From Mycetocola miduiensis (GTDB taxonomy: Bacteria > Actinomycetota > Actinomycetes > Actinomycetales > Microbacteriaceae), in the NCBI RefSeq assembly GCF_900115155.1, contig NZ_FOVM01000003.1:272747-336746 (forward strand): a DNA stretch of 64,000 bases, written 5' to 3'. Below, one piece after another: positions 7,889-17,140 of the stretch. Within the stretch, counting starts at the first letter, position 1, and every line of letters starts with the position of its first letter. A model generated the notes under the pieces. The model was given only the letters and a program-made list of their open reading frames with translations. It was not told where the DNA came from and searched no databases. Both the position numbers and the translations under genes were made by a program.

Positions 7889-9397
7889 TCATTCCACCTG
7901 AGAGTGCTCGCGCACGGGATCCTGGCTCCGCTTGCGGAGAGCACGAAGGATACTCGGTCCAGTGCAGAGAAGCATGCATAGTATGAGGACAACGACCGCC
8001 ATCGGGCTGGTGAACACCACTCCGAGGTTGCCGTCGCCTACAGCAGATGTCTGCACGAGCGCCTTCTCCAGCAGTGGGCCGAGCACAAGCCCCAGCACGA
8101 GCGGTGCCAGCGGAAGGTCGATCTCCTTCAAAATCCAGCCGATGATGCCGAAGACCACAACAATCCAAATGCTGAACGTGTTGTTCGACACGGCATATGC
8201 GCCGATGATGCTCGTCAACAGGATGATTGGGTACAAGTACCCGTAGGGCACACGAAGCATCTGCGCGAACACCGGAGCAAGGGGGAGGTTGAGCAGGAGC
8301 AGCACGACATTGCCGATGAAGAACGAGACGAGTAGTCCCCAAACGAGCGCAGGCTGGGTCTCAAACAGCAGCGGGCCCGGCTGGAGTCCGTACATGGTGA
8401 ACGCGCCGAGGAGCACGGCGGTCGTGGCACCTCCGGGAATTCCGAGCGAGAGTGTCGGGATGAAGTTCGCGTTGGCGGCAGCATTGTTGGCCGACTCAGG
8501 TGATGCGACGCCCTCAATAGCTCCGCGGCCGAACTGGTCTCGATTTCGTGAGACGCGCCGCTCGATCCCGTAGGCCATGAAGGAAGCGAGGGTGGAGCCG
8601 GCCCCCGGGAGGATGCCGAGCATGAAGCCGATCCCGCTCCCTCGCAAGATCGATGGGATGCTTTTGCTCACGTCGCGCCGCGAGATGACCATGTCGCGGA
8701 AACCTGCGCGGATGGGTGCAGCAGCTCCAACACGGATTTGGTGAAGCACCTCCCCCAGGGCGAACAGACCAATTGTCACCTCGACGAAGGGAATACCGCC
8801 GAGGAGCTCCACGGCACCGAACGTGAATCGTGCCTCGCCAAATCCAGTCGAGACACCAACGGTGGCTAGAAGAAGGCCGAGGGCGGCCATCATCGCGCCG
8901 CGAACCAGCTTTCCGCCCTGGAACGTTACGACGATGACAAGTCCGAGAGTCATGATCGCGAGATTCTCGACCGGTCCGAACTGCACGGCGAGCTGGGCGA
9001 GAGGCGGTGCTACCGCCATCAACAGCACAAGCGAAAGGATAGCTGCGACGAACGAACCAATCGCCGCGATCGCCAAGGCTGCACCAGCCCTGCCCTTCCG
9101 CGCCATCTGATAGCCGTCCAGAGTCGTTACGACGCTGGCGGCCTCGCCCGGTGTAGCGATCAGCACGCTGGTGATCGTTCCACCATACTGGGCGCCGTAA
9201 TATATGCCAGCCAGCATGATGAGGGCGGTCACGGGTTCAAAGGCGAAGGTGAGTGGCAGGAGAACTGCCACGCCCGTCGTCGATCCGAGTCCTGGGAGAA
9301 GGCCGATAACGGTACCGACGACAACCCCGACGAGGCACCACAGCAGATTCTCCGGTGTCAGCGCGGTCTGGAAACCGAGTATCAAGTTGTCGATCAT
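7889..9397 (-). CDS. tctA: Tripartite tricarboxylate transporter permease TctA
   Basis: A 502-residue large membrane subunit, the usual TctA length, with about 11-12 hydrophobic segments. The family hallmarks are present: GTVIGLLPGLGSTTGVAVLLPLT near residue 30 and, in the second half, a matching GFMLGILPGAGSTLASFMAYG near 255 and LGIPGGATTAVLLGA near 320. It forms the ion-coupled channel of a TTT transporter with TctB and the binding protein TctC. Its start overlaps the TctB stop by 4 bases. It is the last gene of the organic-acid operon. The substrate is probably a di- or tricarboxylate or another organic acid; the sequence does not say which. Confidence 0.93.
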   Translation of the reverse strand: MIDNLILGFQTALTPENLLWCLVGVVVGTVIGLLPGLGSTTGVAVLLPLTFAFEPVTALIMLAGIYYGAQYGGTITSVLIATPGEAASVVTTLDGYQMARKGRAGAALAIAAIGSFVAAILSLVLLMAVAPPLAQLAVQFGPVENLAIMTLGLVIVVTFQGGKLVRGAMMAALGLLLATVGVSTGFGEARFTFGAVELLGGIPFVEVTIGLFALGEVLHQIRVGAAAPIRAGFRDMVISRRDVSKSIPSILRGSGIGFMLGILPGAGSTLASFMAYGIERRVSRNRDQFGRGAIEGVASPESANNAAANANFIPTLSLGIPGGATTAVLLGAFTMYGLQPGPLLFETQPALVWGLLVSFFIGNVVLLLLNLPLAPVFAQMLRVPYGYLYPIILLTSIIGAYAVSNNTFSIWIVVVFGIIGWILKEIDLPLAPLVLGLVLGPLLEKALVQTSAVGDGNLGVVFTSPMAVVVLILCMLLCTGPSILRALRKRSQDPVREHSQVE

Positions 9398-9960
9398 GAG
9401 AGCAGGCCTCCGAGAATGCCGCCAGGCAGCGGGATACTGAGCAGTACGGCGAAGATGAGGTACAGCGCGGCGAGCGTCACAGCCGTGATCACGAGAGACA
9501 GCACGACGCTGCGGTGCTCCACAGCAATAGCGGCGAACGCCATGAGCAGGCCGAGGCTGGCCAACAGGCCGAGCAACGGGATGAGGGCGACGCAGAGGAC
9601 GAGTGCCACGATGATCTTCGCCAGCTGTCGGTTCCGGGCGCGCTGGTCACGGCCGAATATGTCGATGTCTGACACGACCTGGAGCTGATCCGTCGTGTCG
9701 GGCCTGCCGTCGATGAGCTGCTCGAACAGCAGGTCGTCGACGGCGCGGGCGCCGGGCACATGGCGTGCCTGATGGACGAGATCGATCAAAGCCAGCACAA
9801 GCATCGCACCGCCTGCGACGAACGGCATGAATCCAGCTGCGATATGTCCGGATGAATCCAGCACACCAAGTTCGATGGCGCCGAGCACGGCACCCGCTCC
9901 AAGAAGAGCAAGTGCCGCGACGACGGTGAGGTTTGCGGGCCGCGCGGTCACGGAGATCAC
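9394..9960 (-). CDS. tctB: Tripartite tricarboxylate transporter small subunit TctB
   Basis: A 188-residue membrane protein with four hydrophobic segments: two near the N-terminus (about residues 12-30 and 40-62), a polar loop of about 60 residues, then two at the C-terminus. This is the normal TctB plan, although the loop is somewhat long. The GTG start at 9960 overlaps the TctC stop codon (GTGA), and its own stop overlaps the TctA start, so B is translated coupled to both partners. It is needed for assembly or coupling of TctA in known TTT systems. Confidence 0.85.
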   Translation of the reverse strand: MISVTARPANLTVVAALALLGAGAVLGAIELGVLDSSGHIAAGFMPFVAGGAMLVLALIDLVHQARHVPGARAVDDLLFEQLIDGRPDTTDQLQVVSDIDIFGRDQRARNRQLAKIIVALVLCVALIPLLGLLASLGLLMAFAAIAVEHRSVVLSLVITAVTLAALYLIFAVLLSIPLPGGILGGLLS

Positions 9961-10925
9961 CCGAGGGCGGCTTCGACGTCGGCACGTGTCTCGTCGAGGA
10001 ATGCGACGAACTCATCCCCATAGACGGCATTAGGCTGCATCATGTTGCTCTCGATGTAGTCGGTGTACTGCTCGCTGTCGGCAAATGCTTCGGCTGCCTC
10101 GATCCAGTACTTTCGCGCGTCTTCGGAGATACCTCCCGGGGCTATGAAGCCGCGGAACTGCGCGAACGCAACATCGATTCCCTGCTCAGCTGCGGTCGGA
10201 ATTGCGGCGAGTTCCTCGTACGCATAGCGCTCCTCGGTGAATGCGCAGAGCGCCCGAAGATCGCCCGACTCGAGCTGCCCGACCACCTCGGACGGATTGA
10301 GCGGGGCGACATCTACGTGACCGCCGAGCAGGGCTGCGACGACCTCACCGCCCGATTCGTAGGGGACCCGTGCAAATTCGACGTCTTGGTCCTGCTCGAT
10401 GAGCGAGACCGTGATCTCGTCGATGCCGGTAGCTCCGGTCACCGCAGTCACGACTCTCTCCGCCTTCGCGGCGGTAACGACGTCGGCACACGTCTCGAAC
10501 TCCGACGACGCAGCTGTCATGAGTAGCGCGTAATCGCCGCCGAGATTCATGATCGGGGTGAAGGAGTCGGACCGGAAGGAGACATCCTGTGCGAGGGGCA
10601 GCGAGACCAGCGCCAGCTCGGAGGCGAGAAGCACGTCCTCGCGACCCTCCATACCGAGCAAAGCGGAGTAGCCGACTGCGCCGGCGCCTCCCTCGCGGTT
10701 CTCCACCGTGACGGTGAGGCCTGTTACGCCCTCCAGCCCGGACGCGACCGCGCGCCCGGACACGTCTGATCCTCCTCCAGCGGCGAACGGGACAATCATC
10801 GTCGCCCGTGTCGGGGCGGCGAACTCCTCCGCGGATGATCCGGTTGACGAGCAGCCTGCGAGCAGCACCGCGGCTGCGGCCACTGCTCCGATTGCGAGGT
10901 GGTTGGTTCTCGACTTCATTGTCAT
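9957..10925 (-). CDS. tctC: Tripartite tricarboxylate transporter binding protein TctC (Bug family)
   Basis: A 322-residue extracytoplasmic binding protein. The N-terminus has a signal peptide ending in the lipobox LAGC at about residue 25, so it is a lipoprotein. The mature part has the Bug/TctC features IVPFAAGGGSDVSGR near residue 45, VENREGGAGAVGY near 77 and YESGGEVVAALLGGHVDV near 200. It captures the substrate for TctAB. GGAAGG lies just ahead of the ATG at 10925. About 100 bases separate it from the crotonase gene upstream, but all genes run the same way and are probably co-transcribed. Confidence 0.9.
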   Translation of the reverse strand: MTMKSRTNHLAIGAVAAAAVLLAGCSSTGSSAEEFAAPTRATMIVPFAAGGGSDVSGRAVASGLEGVTGLTVTVENREGGAGAVGYSALLGMEGREDVLLASELALVSLPLAQDVSFRSDSFTPIMNLGGDYALLMTAASSEFETCADVVTAAKAERVVTAVTGATGIDEITVSLIEQDQDVEFARVPYESGGEVVAALLGGHVDVAPLNPSEVVGQLESGDLRALCAFTEERYAYEELAAIPTAAEQGIDVAFAQFRGFIAPGGISEDARKYWIEAAEAFADSEQYTDYIESNMMQPNAVYGDEFVAFLDETRADVEAALG

Positions 10926-11030
10926 GCCTTCCTGTTGTGATGTGGTGTTTGCGTCACGACGAACGTGTGGACGCTACTGGGTCAGGCCCGACTCGCCTCC
11001 TGGTGAGCCGAAACGGTGCCGACTCGTGAG

Positions 11031-11804
11031 TTAGGTTCCGGAATATTGAGGGGGCCGTCGCTGCAGGAACGCCGTGACTCCCTCGTGGAAGTCGCCCGAG
11101 CCGTAGACTTCGTCGAAAACGTCGTCCGAGACGATAGTGGCGAGAGAAGCATCGATGCGACGCTCGAATTCCTTGAACGAGCGCAGACTGGCGGGGGCCG
11201 CAGTGGCGATCTTGGCGAGAATGTCTGCCAGCCGCATCTCAAGCCCCGCAGGATCGAGGACTGCATTCACGAAGCCAGCGGCTAACGCCTCGTCCGCTGT
11301 CAGCAGGCGGCCGGTGATCAGCACCTCGCTCGTTAGGCGGCGCCCGAGGTGCCACCAGAGACGCGCGATCGACGTTGGAGCGATCGAGTTCCCGATGGTA
11401 TAGGCGATCGGCGAGCCGAATCGCGCTCCAGGTGTACACAACACTAGGTCGCTCAGGGCAGCAATCACGAAGCCTCCGCCGACGCAGGGGCCGTCGACGA
11501 CCGAAATCACAGGCACCTGAACGTGACGGATCGCGCTCAGGACCTGGGAGATGCGCGCTTCGTATGCAACGCCGTCTTCCCCCGAGGCGAAGCCCGCAAA
11601 ATGGGAGATGTCGGTGCCGCCGGCGAAGGCGCCGTCCGCTCCACGAAGCACGAGGGCGCGCACCGACGAATCTTCGTTGACGGCGATGCATTCGCGTTCT
11701 ACAACGTCATACATGTCCAAACTGATAGCGTTCCGCCGTCCAGGATTGGAAAGGGTGATCGTGACCACCTCGCCGTCTCGCTCTACGATGACCTCGCCGG
11801 TCAT
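11031..11804 (-). CDS. Enoyl-CoA hydratase/isomerase family protein
   Basis: A 257-residue crotonase-fold enzyme. NPGRRNAISLDM lies near the N-terminus, the first oxyanion-hole segment GADGAFAGGTDISHF is near residue 55, and the second, VVDGPCVGGGFVIAAL SDLVLCTPGARFG, is near 103-130. This is the standard family order. It would hydrate or isomerise an acyl-CoA formed by the CoA-transferase encoded directly upstream, whose stop overlaps this start by 4 bases. The expected catalytic Glu around residue 113-133 is not obvious, so the exact reaction (hydration, isomerisation, hydrolysis or decarboxylation) stays open. Confidence 0.85.
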   Translation of the reverse strand: MTGEVIVERDGEVVTITLSNPGRRNAISLDMYDVVERECIAVNEDSSVRALVLRGADGAFAGGTDISHFAGFASGEDGVAYEARISQVLSAIRHVQVPVISVVDGPCVGGGFVIAALSDLVLCTPGARFGSPIAYTIGNSIAPTSIARLWWHLGRRLTSEVLITGRLLTADEALAAGFVNAVLDPAGLEMRLADILAKIATAAPASLRSFKEFERRIDASLATIVSDDVFDEVYGSGDFHEGVTAFLQRRPPQYSGT

Positions 11805-12973
11805 ACCACTCCCCCGCTCGCCTGCTGGGGGGCTCGTTCTCCCAGCACCTCGTTTTGATGCTCGCCGAGCAACGGAGGGTGACGCCGGGTTACGGCGGGA
11901 GTCTCCGAGAACTTCACAGCGAAGCCAAGAGTCTTCACCTCACCCTCGACAGGATGAGGGATTGACTGGGTGAGCTTTCGCGCCCGAGTGTGCGGATCGT
12001 CGAGAACCTCGCCGTAGCTGCGGATCGGTCCGGCAGGCACGCCGCCGTCAAGCAGCTTTGCAACCCATGCCTCAGTATCGTCGTTTGCGAGCACGCTCTC
12101 GATCAGCTCGGCAAGTTCGGCCTTGTTCCGCATCCGGTCAGGATTGCTCGCGAAACGTGCGTCGTCTTCGAGGTCCGGCCTTTCGAGTGCCGCGCAGAGG
12201 AATCCCCAGAGGCGCTGATTGTTCGCGCCGATAGTGATCCAACCGTCCCGAGTGCGGAATGCCTGGTATGGGGCGGACATCCGGTGCGATGATCCAGTCG
12301 CCTGAGGCACCTGTCCACTCGCCCAGTACTCGGTCGCTTCCCAAACAGTGAAGGAGAGTGCTGCGTCGTAAAGCGACGTTTCGAGCCGCTGCCCCTCGCC
12401 CGTCCTCTGCTTGTGCACATATGCTGCGAGAATTCCGTACACGCAGAACAGCCCCGACCCGAGGTCGGCGACGGGTACGCCGGCCTTCACCGGTGGCCCG
12501 TCGGGCATGCCGGTGATGCTCATCAGCCCCGTCATTCCCTGGGCGATGAGGTCGTAGCCCGGGCGTTGTGCGTATGGACCATCCTGACCGAAACCCGAGA
12601 TGCTCGCGTAGATGATGCCCGGGTTGATGGCTCGGAGCGTCTCATAGTCCACACCGAGTCGCTCCGTCACACCTGGCCTGTAGTTTTCTACCACGACATC
12701 GGCATCGGCGACCAGCTTCAGGAAGTCGGCCTTGCCCTCCTCGCTGCGCAGATCGAGCACGATGCTGCGCTTGTTGCGATTGAGCGCGAAGAACGCTGGC
12801 CCGTCTGACCCTCCTCCGGAGCGACCCCATGAGTGCCTTGTCTGATCGCCCGCCGGCGGTTCGATCTTGACGACGTCGGCGCCGAGGTCGGCGAGCAGCA
12901 TCGTGCAGAACGGTCCCGCCATGACCTGCGTGAGATCAAGGACGCGGATGCCTTCGAGTGCGCGGTTGTTCAT
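11801..12973 (-). CDS. CaiB/BaiF family (family III) CoA-transferase
   Basis: A 390-residue family III CoA-transferase. It opens with LEGIRVLDLTQVMAGPFCTMLLADLGADVVKIE, the usual start. NRNKRSIVLDLRSEEG and VVENYRPGVTERLGVDY follow, and the catalytic Asp lies in RPGYDLIAQGMTG (about residue 150). The start is the ATG at 12973 behind AAAGGAA; an ATG 24 bases earlier has no better site. The enzyme moves CoA from a donor such as succinyl-CoA onto a carboxylic acid. Between the dehydrogenases and the crotonase it probably activates the acid they produce or the acid imported by TctABC. Confidence 0.9.
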   Translation of the reverse strand: MNNRALEGIRVLDLTQVMAGPFCTMLLADLGADVVKIEPPAGDQTRHSWGRSGGGSDGPAFFALNRNKRSIVLDLRSEEGKADFLKLVADADVVVENYRPGVTERLGVDYETLRAINPGIIYASISGFGQDGPYAQRPGYDLIAQGMTGLMSITGMPDGPPVKAGVPVADLGSGLFCVYGILAAYVHKQRTGEGQRLETSLYDAALSFTVWEATEYWASGQVPQATGSSHRMSAPYQAFRTRDGWITIGANNQRLWGFLCAALERPDLEDDARFASNPDRMRNKAELAELIESVLANDDTEAWVAKLLDGGVPAGPIRSYGEVLDDPHTRARKLTQSIPHPVEGEVKTLGFAVKFSETPAVTRRHPPLLGEHQNEVLGERAPQQASGGVV

Positions 12974-13012
12974 GCCGTGATTCCTTTCATTGGTCATCGG
13001 GTGTGTTGGTTC

Positions 13013-14443
13013 TCACCAGTCGGTGGCGACATACTTCGTCTCGACGTATTCGAGTAATCCCTCGTGGGATCCCTCGCGTCCGATACCACTCTGCTTGACG
13101 CCACCGAACGGTGCCGCCGGGTCCGAAACGAGTCCCCGATTGAGCGCGATCATGCCTGCCTGCAACCGTGCGCTGAGGCGTAGCCCCCGAGCGAGGTCTC
13201 TGGTGTAAAGGTAGGCAACGAGACCGAACTCGGTGGCGTTCGCCGCTTTCACAGCTTCCTCTTCCTCTTCGAATCGAACGATCGCAGCGACCGGACCGAA
13301 AACCTCCTCGTGGAGGATTCGCGACTCGGACGGCACGTCGACAAGCACCGTGGGCGGAAAGAACGACCCCGGTCCGGCTGGCACGCGGGCGGAGGTGATC
13401 ACTCTTGCTCCTCGTGCGAGTGCGTCGTCGACCAGCTCCTGGACCTTGGCGACGGCCGCATCATTTATCAGAGGACCACAAGCCACACTTTCGTCTGCGG
13501 CATCCCCTACGCTGACGGCGTCGAATCGCGCTGCGAACGCTTCGGCGAATCGGTCGTGCACAGAGCTGTGCACGTAAAATCGGTTTGCCGCGGTGCACGC
13601 CTGACCCCCATTGCGGAGCTTCGCAACCATGGCTCCGTCAAGCGCGGCGTCGAGGTCGGCATCTTTGAGAACCAGGAACGGCGCGTTACCGCCGAGTTCC
13701 ATGGCGCTGCGCATGATGGACTCCGAGGCCTGTCGCTGCAGGACGCGCCCTACCGGAGTAGAACCGGTGAATGAGATCATGCGAACTGCCGGCTCACGCA
13801 TAAGCGCACCGACGACATCGCTCGCCGACGTGGTGGTGACGACCCTGAGCACACCATCGGGCAGGCCGGCCTCTTCCAGGATGTCTGCGATCGCGAGTGC
13901 GGTCAGCGGTGTCTCGGCGGCCGGCTTGAGAATGGCGGAGCAGCCGGCGGCGATCGCCGGAGCGATCTTCCGTGTCGCCATCGCGGCTGGGAAATTCCAC
14001 GGGGTCACGAGCAGGCAGACGCCGATCGGCTCGTGGGAGACGAGAACCTTATTCGTGCCGGTTGGGTTCTCAAAAAGCTCACCGCGTAGGCGAACAGCTT
14101 CTTCGGCGTACCAGCGGAAGTACTCGGCGGCGTACGAGACCTCGCCGAGCGCATCGAGGTGCGACTTCCCATTCTCGAGCGAGATGAGTCGCGCTAAGTC
14201 GGCACGGCGCTCGATCATTAGGTTATGCGCCGTCATCAGGACGTCGCTACGTTGGCGTGGGGAGAAGGCTGACCAAGCCAGCCCGGCGGACTCCACTTCA
14301 CGGAGCATGACGAGGGCGGAGTCGGTTCCGTGATCTGCAACCTTGGCGACAACCTCACCGGTTGCGGGATTCTCGACGTTGAATGTCAAAGCGTCCGGGT
14401 CAGGTTCGGCCAAGGAGACCGGAAGGGCGATCGTGGAGGTCAT
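13013..14443 (-). CDS. NAD(P)-dependent aldehyde dehydrogenase (succinate-semialdehyde dehydrogenase-like)
   Basis: A 476-residue aldehyde dehydrogenase of full length. The cofactor region has VTPWNFPAAMATRKIAPAIAAGCSAILKPA (about residues 140-170), SFTGSTPVGRVLQ near 222, catalytic Glu in MELGGNAPFLV near 245, catalytic Cys in GGQACTAANRFYV near 280 and EEVFGPVA near 380. The overall pattern is like GabD/SSADH. The start is the ATG at 14443, overlapping the upstream alcohol dehydrogenase stop; a longer frame to 14578 lies inside that gene. It would oxidise the aldehyde made by the iron alcohol dehydrogenase to a carboxylic acid. It resembles the second aldehyde dehydrogenase at 24.0-25.5 kb. 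Confidence 0.92.
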   Translation of the reverse strand: MTSTIALPVSLAEPDPDALTFNVENPATGEVVAKVADHGTDSALVMLREVESAGLAWSAFSPRQRSDVLMTAHNLMIERRADLARLISLENGKSHLDALGEVSYAAEYFRWYAEEAVRLRGELFENPTGTNKVLVSHEPIGVCLLVTPWNFPAAMATRKIAPAIAAGCSAILKPAAETPLTALAIADILEEAGLPDGVLRVVTTTSASDVVGALMREPAVRMISFTGSTPVGRVLQRQASESIMRSAMELGGNAPFLVLKDADLDAALDGAMVAKLRNGGQACTAANRFYVHSSVHDRFAEAFAARFDAVSVGDAADESVACGPLINDAAVAKVQELVDDALARGARVITSARVPAGPGSFFPPTVLVDVPSESRILHEEVFGPVAAIVRFEEEEEAVKAANATEFGLVAYLYTRDLARGLRLSARLQAGMIALNRGLVSDPAAPFGGVKQSGIGREGSHEGLLEYVETKYVATDW

Positions 14444-15714
14444 GCGTTGTCCTGTCCTTCTGAGGCGGTGTATCCCGAGTGAGCTGAGGTGAGAATCCTG
14501 AGGGCGCCGTCGAGCGTCAGCGGAACCGGGTTGTTCTCGCTGAGACGCACCGCCGCGAGCCCCTGCCCGGCCGCCCAATTCAAGCGATCGAGGGGGAAGC
14601 CGATCTCAGCGAGCGAGGCGGGAATTCCGATTCGCGCGAGGTAGCCGGCGACCAGGTGCGGTGCGGACGCGGCGCACGCCTCCTGCGATCCCTCGGCGCC
14701 GAATACGCGGGCGATAGCAGCCATTTCAGCCGGACGTGCGGGAGCGTTGTAGGTCATGACTGCTGGAAGGAGAACACCTACGCCGATCCCGTGTGGCGTG
14801 TGCGTCACGGCCCCGACAGGATATTGCAGTGCGTGTGCGGCGGCAGTCCCCGCGGTACCGAAGGCGAGGCCTCCGAGCAGCGCCCCGTACATGACCGCGG
14901 CCCGGGCCTCCACGTCCTGTGGATGGGTGAGCGCTCGCTCGAGTCCGTCAACGATGCTGCGGATCCCTGTTATAGCGAGCTCGTCAGTGAGGGCGCTCTT
15001 GCCGACGAAGACTCGCTCGCCGGCGAGCCCTCCCGTGGAGGCGCGACGGACTGCCGTGTACGACTCTATGCAGTGCGAGAGGGCATCGACTCCAGACGCG
15101 AGTGTCACCACAGGGGGGCAGCTGAGCGTGAGTTCGGGATCGCAGATCGCCACAGTAGGGATGAGATAGGGGCTTGAGATCCCCACCTTCGACTCCTTAT
15201 CGGGATCCGTAAGCACAGCTACAGGCGTAACCTCCGAACCGGTGCCAGCCGTCGTGGGTACGGCAATCACGGGTAGCCCAGGACCTGGCACTTTGAATTC
15301 GCCGTAGTACCGTTGAATCGGTCCTCCGTGCGCCATGAGTACGGCGACAACCTTGGCGAGGTCGATCGAGCTGCCACCACCGATGGCGATTATCATCTCT
15401 GCGTCCGCACGCCGCGCTGCTTCCACCGCGGCGTCAAGTGTGTGTGTGGGGAGTTCGGGCAGTATCTCGGAGTAGACATGCGTTGCGATACCAACGTCCT
15501 CCAGTCCGGCAAGAGCAGCCGTGAACTCGGGCGAGGAGGTGAGGAACGGATCCGCGAATACGATGGCGCGAGATCCGTAGCGAGCGGCCACCCACGGAAG
15601 AGCGAGGCGTTGTCCGGCTCCGAAGAGAACCTCGTGCGGCGCTCGTAGAATCGCGAGGAAATCAGAAGCGGGCGGGAGGTCGGTATCCGCCGTAGCTGTA
15701 ACGGTCGTCGGCAT
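14440..15714 (-). CDS. Iron-containing alcohol dehydrogenase
   Basis: A 424-residue group III alcohol dehydrogenase. The NAD-binding loop IIAIGGGSSIDLAKVVA is near residue 110 and PTTAGTGSEVTPVAVL near 152. The metal-binding region LASGVDALSHCIESY (Asp and His, about 207-221) and the later His motif HTPHGIGVGVLLP complete the iron site. Members oxidise primary or hydroxy-acid alcohols (for example 4-hydroxybutyrate, 1,3-propanediol, lactaldehyde). It is the first gene of the organic-acid operon, preceded by AAAGG, and is followed directly by an aldehyde dehydrogenase, which suggests an alcohol to aldehyde to acid sequence. Confidence 0.9.
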   Translation of the reverse strand: MPTTVTATADTDLPPASDFLAILRAPHEVLFGAGQRLALPWVAARYGSRAIVFADPFLTSSPEFTAALAGLEDVGIATHVYSEILPELPTHTLDAAVEAARRADAEMIIAIGGGSSIDLAKVVAVLMAHGGPIQRYYGEFKVPGPGLPVIAVPTTAGTGSEVTPVAVLTDPDKESKVGISSPYLIPTVAICDPELTLSCPPVVTLASGVDALSHCIESYTAVRRASTGGLAGERVFVGKSALTDELAITGIRSIVDGLERALTHPQDVEARAAVMYGALLGGLAFGTAGTAAAHALQYPVGAVTHTPHGIGVGVLLPAVMTYNAPARPAEMAAIARVFGAEGSQEACAASAPHLVAGYLARIGIPASLAEIGFPLDRLNWAAGQGLAAVRLSENNPVPLTLDGALRILTSAHSGYTASEGQDNA

Positions 15715-15733
15715 TTTGAGTCCTTTAGTCGAA

Positions 15734-15750
15734 ATCCGATACGATCGGAT
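15734..15750. promoter_or_regulatory. Inverted-repeat operator between the organic-acid operon and gntR
   Basis: ATCCGAT-ACG-ATCGGAT is a perfect 7-bp inverted repeat with a 3-bp spacer in the divergent intergenic region. A further half-site ATCGGATCT occurs at 15823-15831, matching the right arm. This is the position and form expected of a GntR-family (FadR/VanR type) operator controlling both directions. Confidence 0.6.
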
Positions 15751-15861
15751 CTTGTTGGTACCATATGGGAAATGTTCTCGTCATGTCAACAACTCGAGCA
15801 AAGCGCTCCGAAGGTCTCTACCATCGGATCTGAGAACGGTAATGTGAGTGAGGAAGAGCCA

Positions 15862-16554
15862 ATGGTTGATGCAGTGCAATCCCGCTCTGAGGGGCGACCT
15901 GGGATGTCGCGTTCCCCGGTTGCCGAGCAGGTGTATGGCGAGGTGCTCTCGCGAATCCTCTCCGGCGAACTTCAGGCGGAGGAGCGCATCACGATCGACG
16001 CGCTCGGTCGCGACCTCGGCGTCTCGCAGACTCCCATTCGTGAAGCTCTTCATCGCCTCGACGCAGACGGGCTCGTCGTTCATGCGCACCTGTCCGGATA
16101 TCGAGTCGCTCCGCGCTTGACCCGTGAGCAGTTCGAGGCGCTCGTCGAGATTCGCCTTTTACTCGAGCCCGCCGCAGCACGGTACGCGGCGTCCGGATCA
16201 GACGAGAAAGGTCGGCGCGCCCTGCAGCAGGCGGCCGCGTGCATCACGCCAGATTTGATCGATACTTCCGATCACCATGCGTATGCGCGGTTCTCCCAAC
16301 TCGACGCCGCGCTCCACAACTCGATCGCCGCACAGAGCGGGAACTCGTTCATCGAGGACGCCGTGTCGCGACTGCACACGCACGCTCGACTGTTTCGACT
16401 TTCCGATCGTGCGGACATCACGATTCGTGCCATAGATGAGCACAGCGCAATTGTTGCAGCCATCACTGAACGAGCGCCCGATCGTGCCGCGGAGGCGATG
16501 CGCGAACATCTCGAACGGTCCGCTGAGCGGTTTCGCACGGCATTCCGATCATGA
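15862..16554 (+). CDS. GntR family transcriptional regulator (FadR/FCD subfamily)
   Basis: A 230-residue regulator. A winged helix occupies the first ~75 residues (AEQVYGEVLSRILSGELQ, then DALGRDLGVSQTPIREALHRL), followed by an all-helical FCD ligand domain with metal-binding-type motifs (FSQLDAALHNSIA near residue 145, HSAIVAAI near 190, REHLERSAERF at the end). The ATG at 15862 is preferred because GAGGAAG precedes it; a GTG at 15844 and an ATG at 15772 are alternatives. It is divergent from the alcohol dehydrogenase/CoA/TctABC operon and probably represses it until an organic acid binds. Confidence 0.85.
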   Translation: MVDAVQSRSEGRPGMSRSPVAEQVYGEVLSRILSGELQAEERITIDALGRDLGVSQTPIREALHRLDADGLVVHAHLSGYRVAPRLTREQFEALVEIRLLLEPAAARYAASGSDEKGRRALQQAAACITPDLIDTSDHHAYARFSQLDAALHNSIAAQSGNSFIEDAVSRLHTHARLFRLSDRADITIRAIDEHSAIVAAITERAPDRAAEAMREHLERSAERFRTAFRS

Positions 16555-16728
16555 CGGGCGCCTACAGACGCTAGGTCCGACAGCTTGGGTTCTTCGGGAG
16601 GACCTCGTGCCGCACCTCCGGAGAACGAAACGGCGCTGGAGGCTTCAGAGAGGGAAAAGGATGGGTTTCGATGGATAGGTCAAATCTCTGACCAAAAAGT
16701 TTTGAGCCCTGCGTATTCCGGGACATTG

Positions 16729-16917
16729 TGGTCGCGCTGACAGGATTTGAACCTGCGAACCCCTTGTTAGGTTATTTCCTAAACTCGGGTTTTACCGAAA
16801 ATCTCCCAAAACTGGCGGATTCCCTTGTGTTTACAGGGAACCGGGCGGTTCACTGCCTCCAATTGTACTCGGTTACTTCGGGTCAGATGAAATTGAATCT
16901 GATGACTAAATGATGAC
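16729..16917 (-). repeat. tRNA-end/attachment scar repeat (copy 2)
   Basis: Bases 16729-16766 read, on the minus strand, as the 3' end of a tRNA gene: GGTTCGCAGGTTCAAATCC, an acceptor strand and CCA. No D arm or anticodon arm follows, so it is only a fragment. A conserved stretch containing TTATTTCCTAAACTCGGG and ACAGGGAACCGGGCGGTTC comes next, then TGATGAC at 16900-16906 and 16911-16917. Similarity to the 22.97-kb copy continues to about 17.18 kb. Read as an attachment-site junction of an integrated element. Confidence 0.75.
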
Positions 16918-17140
16918 CGCTTGAACCCCTTTTGGCTGCACTCCGGGCCCGTCTAAAGATCCTCCCCATGCGCGCCGCGTGTAATCGAGCATGGCCGTGC
17001 TGGCACTCGATCTGCGGTCTGGTTGGATCACGACGGAGCTACAAACGGGTAGTGATTTGGGGCTTCGATGAGAACGGCACCGGCAATCGTTTGAGGACGG
17101 TCCGACGAACGCGAGGCGCGCATCGAAGGAGAGCAACGAG

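Noticed and set aside
7020-7889. Possible small genes in the 7.0-7.9 kb gap
   Set aside because: Frames lack ribosome sites and family features, and overlap the decayed scar.
16732-16920. Open frames on the minus strand inside the scars, such as those ending ...AVNRPVPC...GIRQF.EIFG.TRV
   Set aside because: The same peptide appears at several scars only because the DNA repeat is conserved; there is no ribosome site and the frame runs through the tRNA end.
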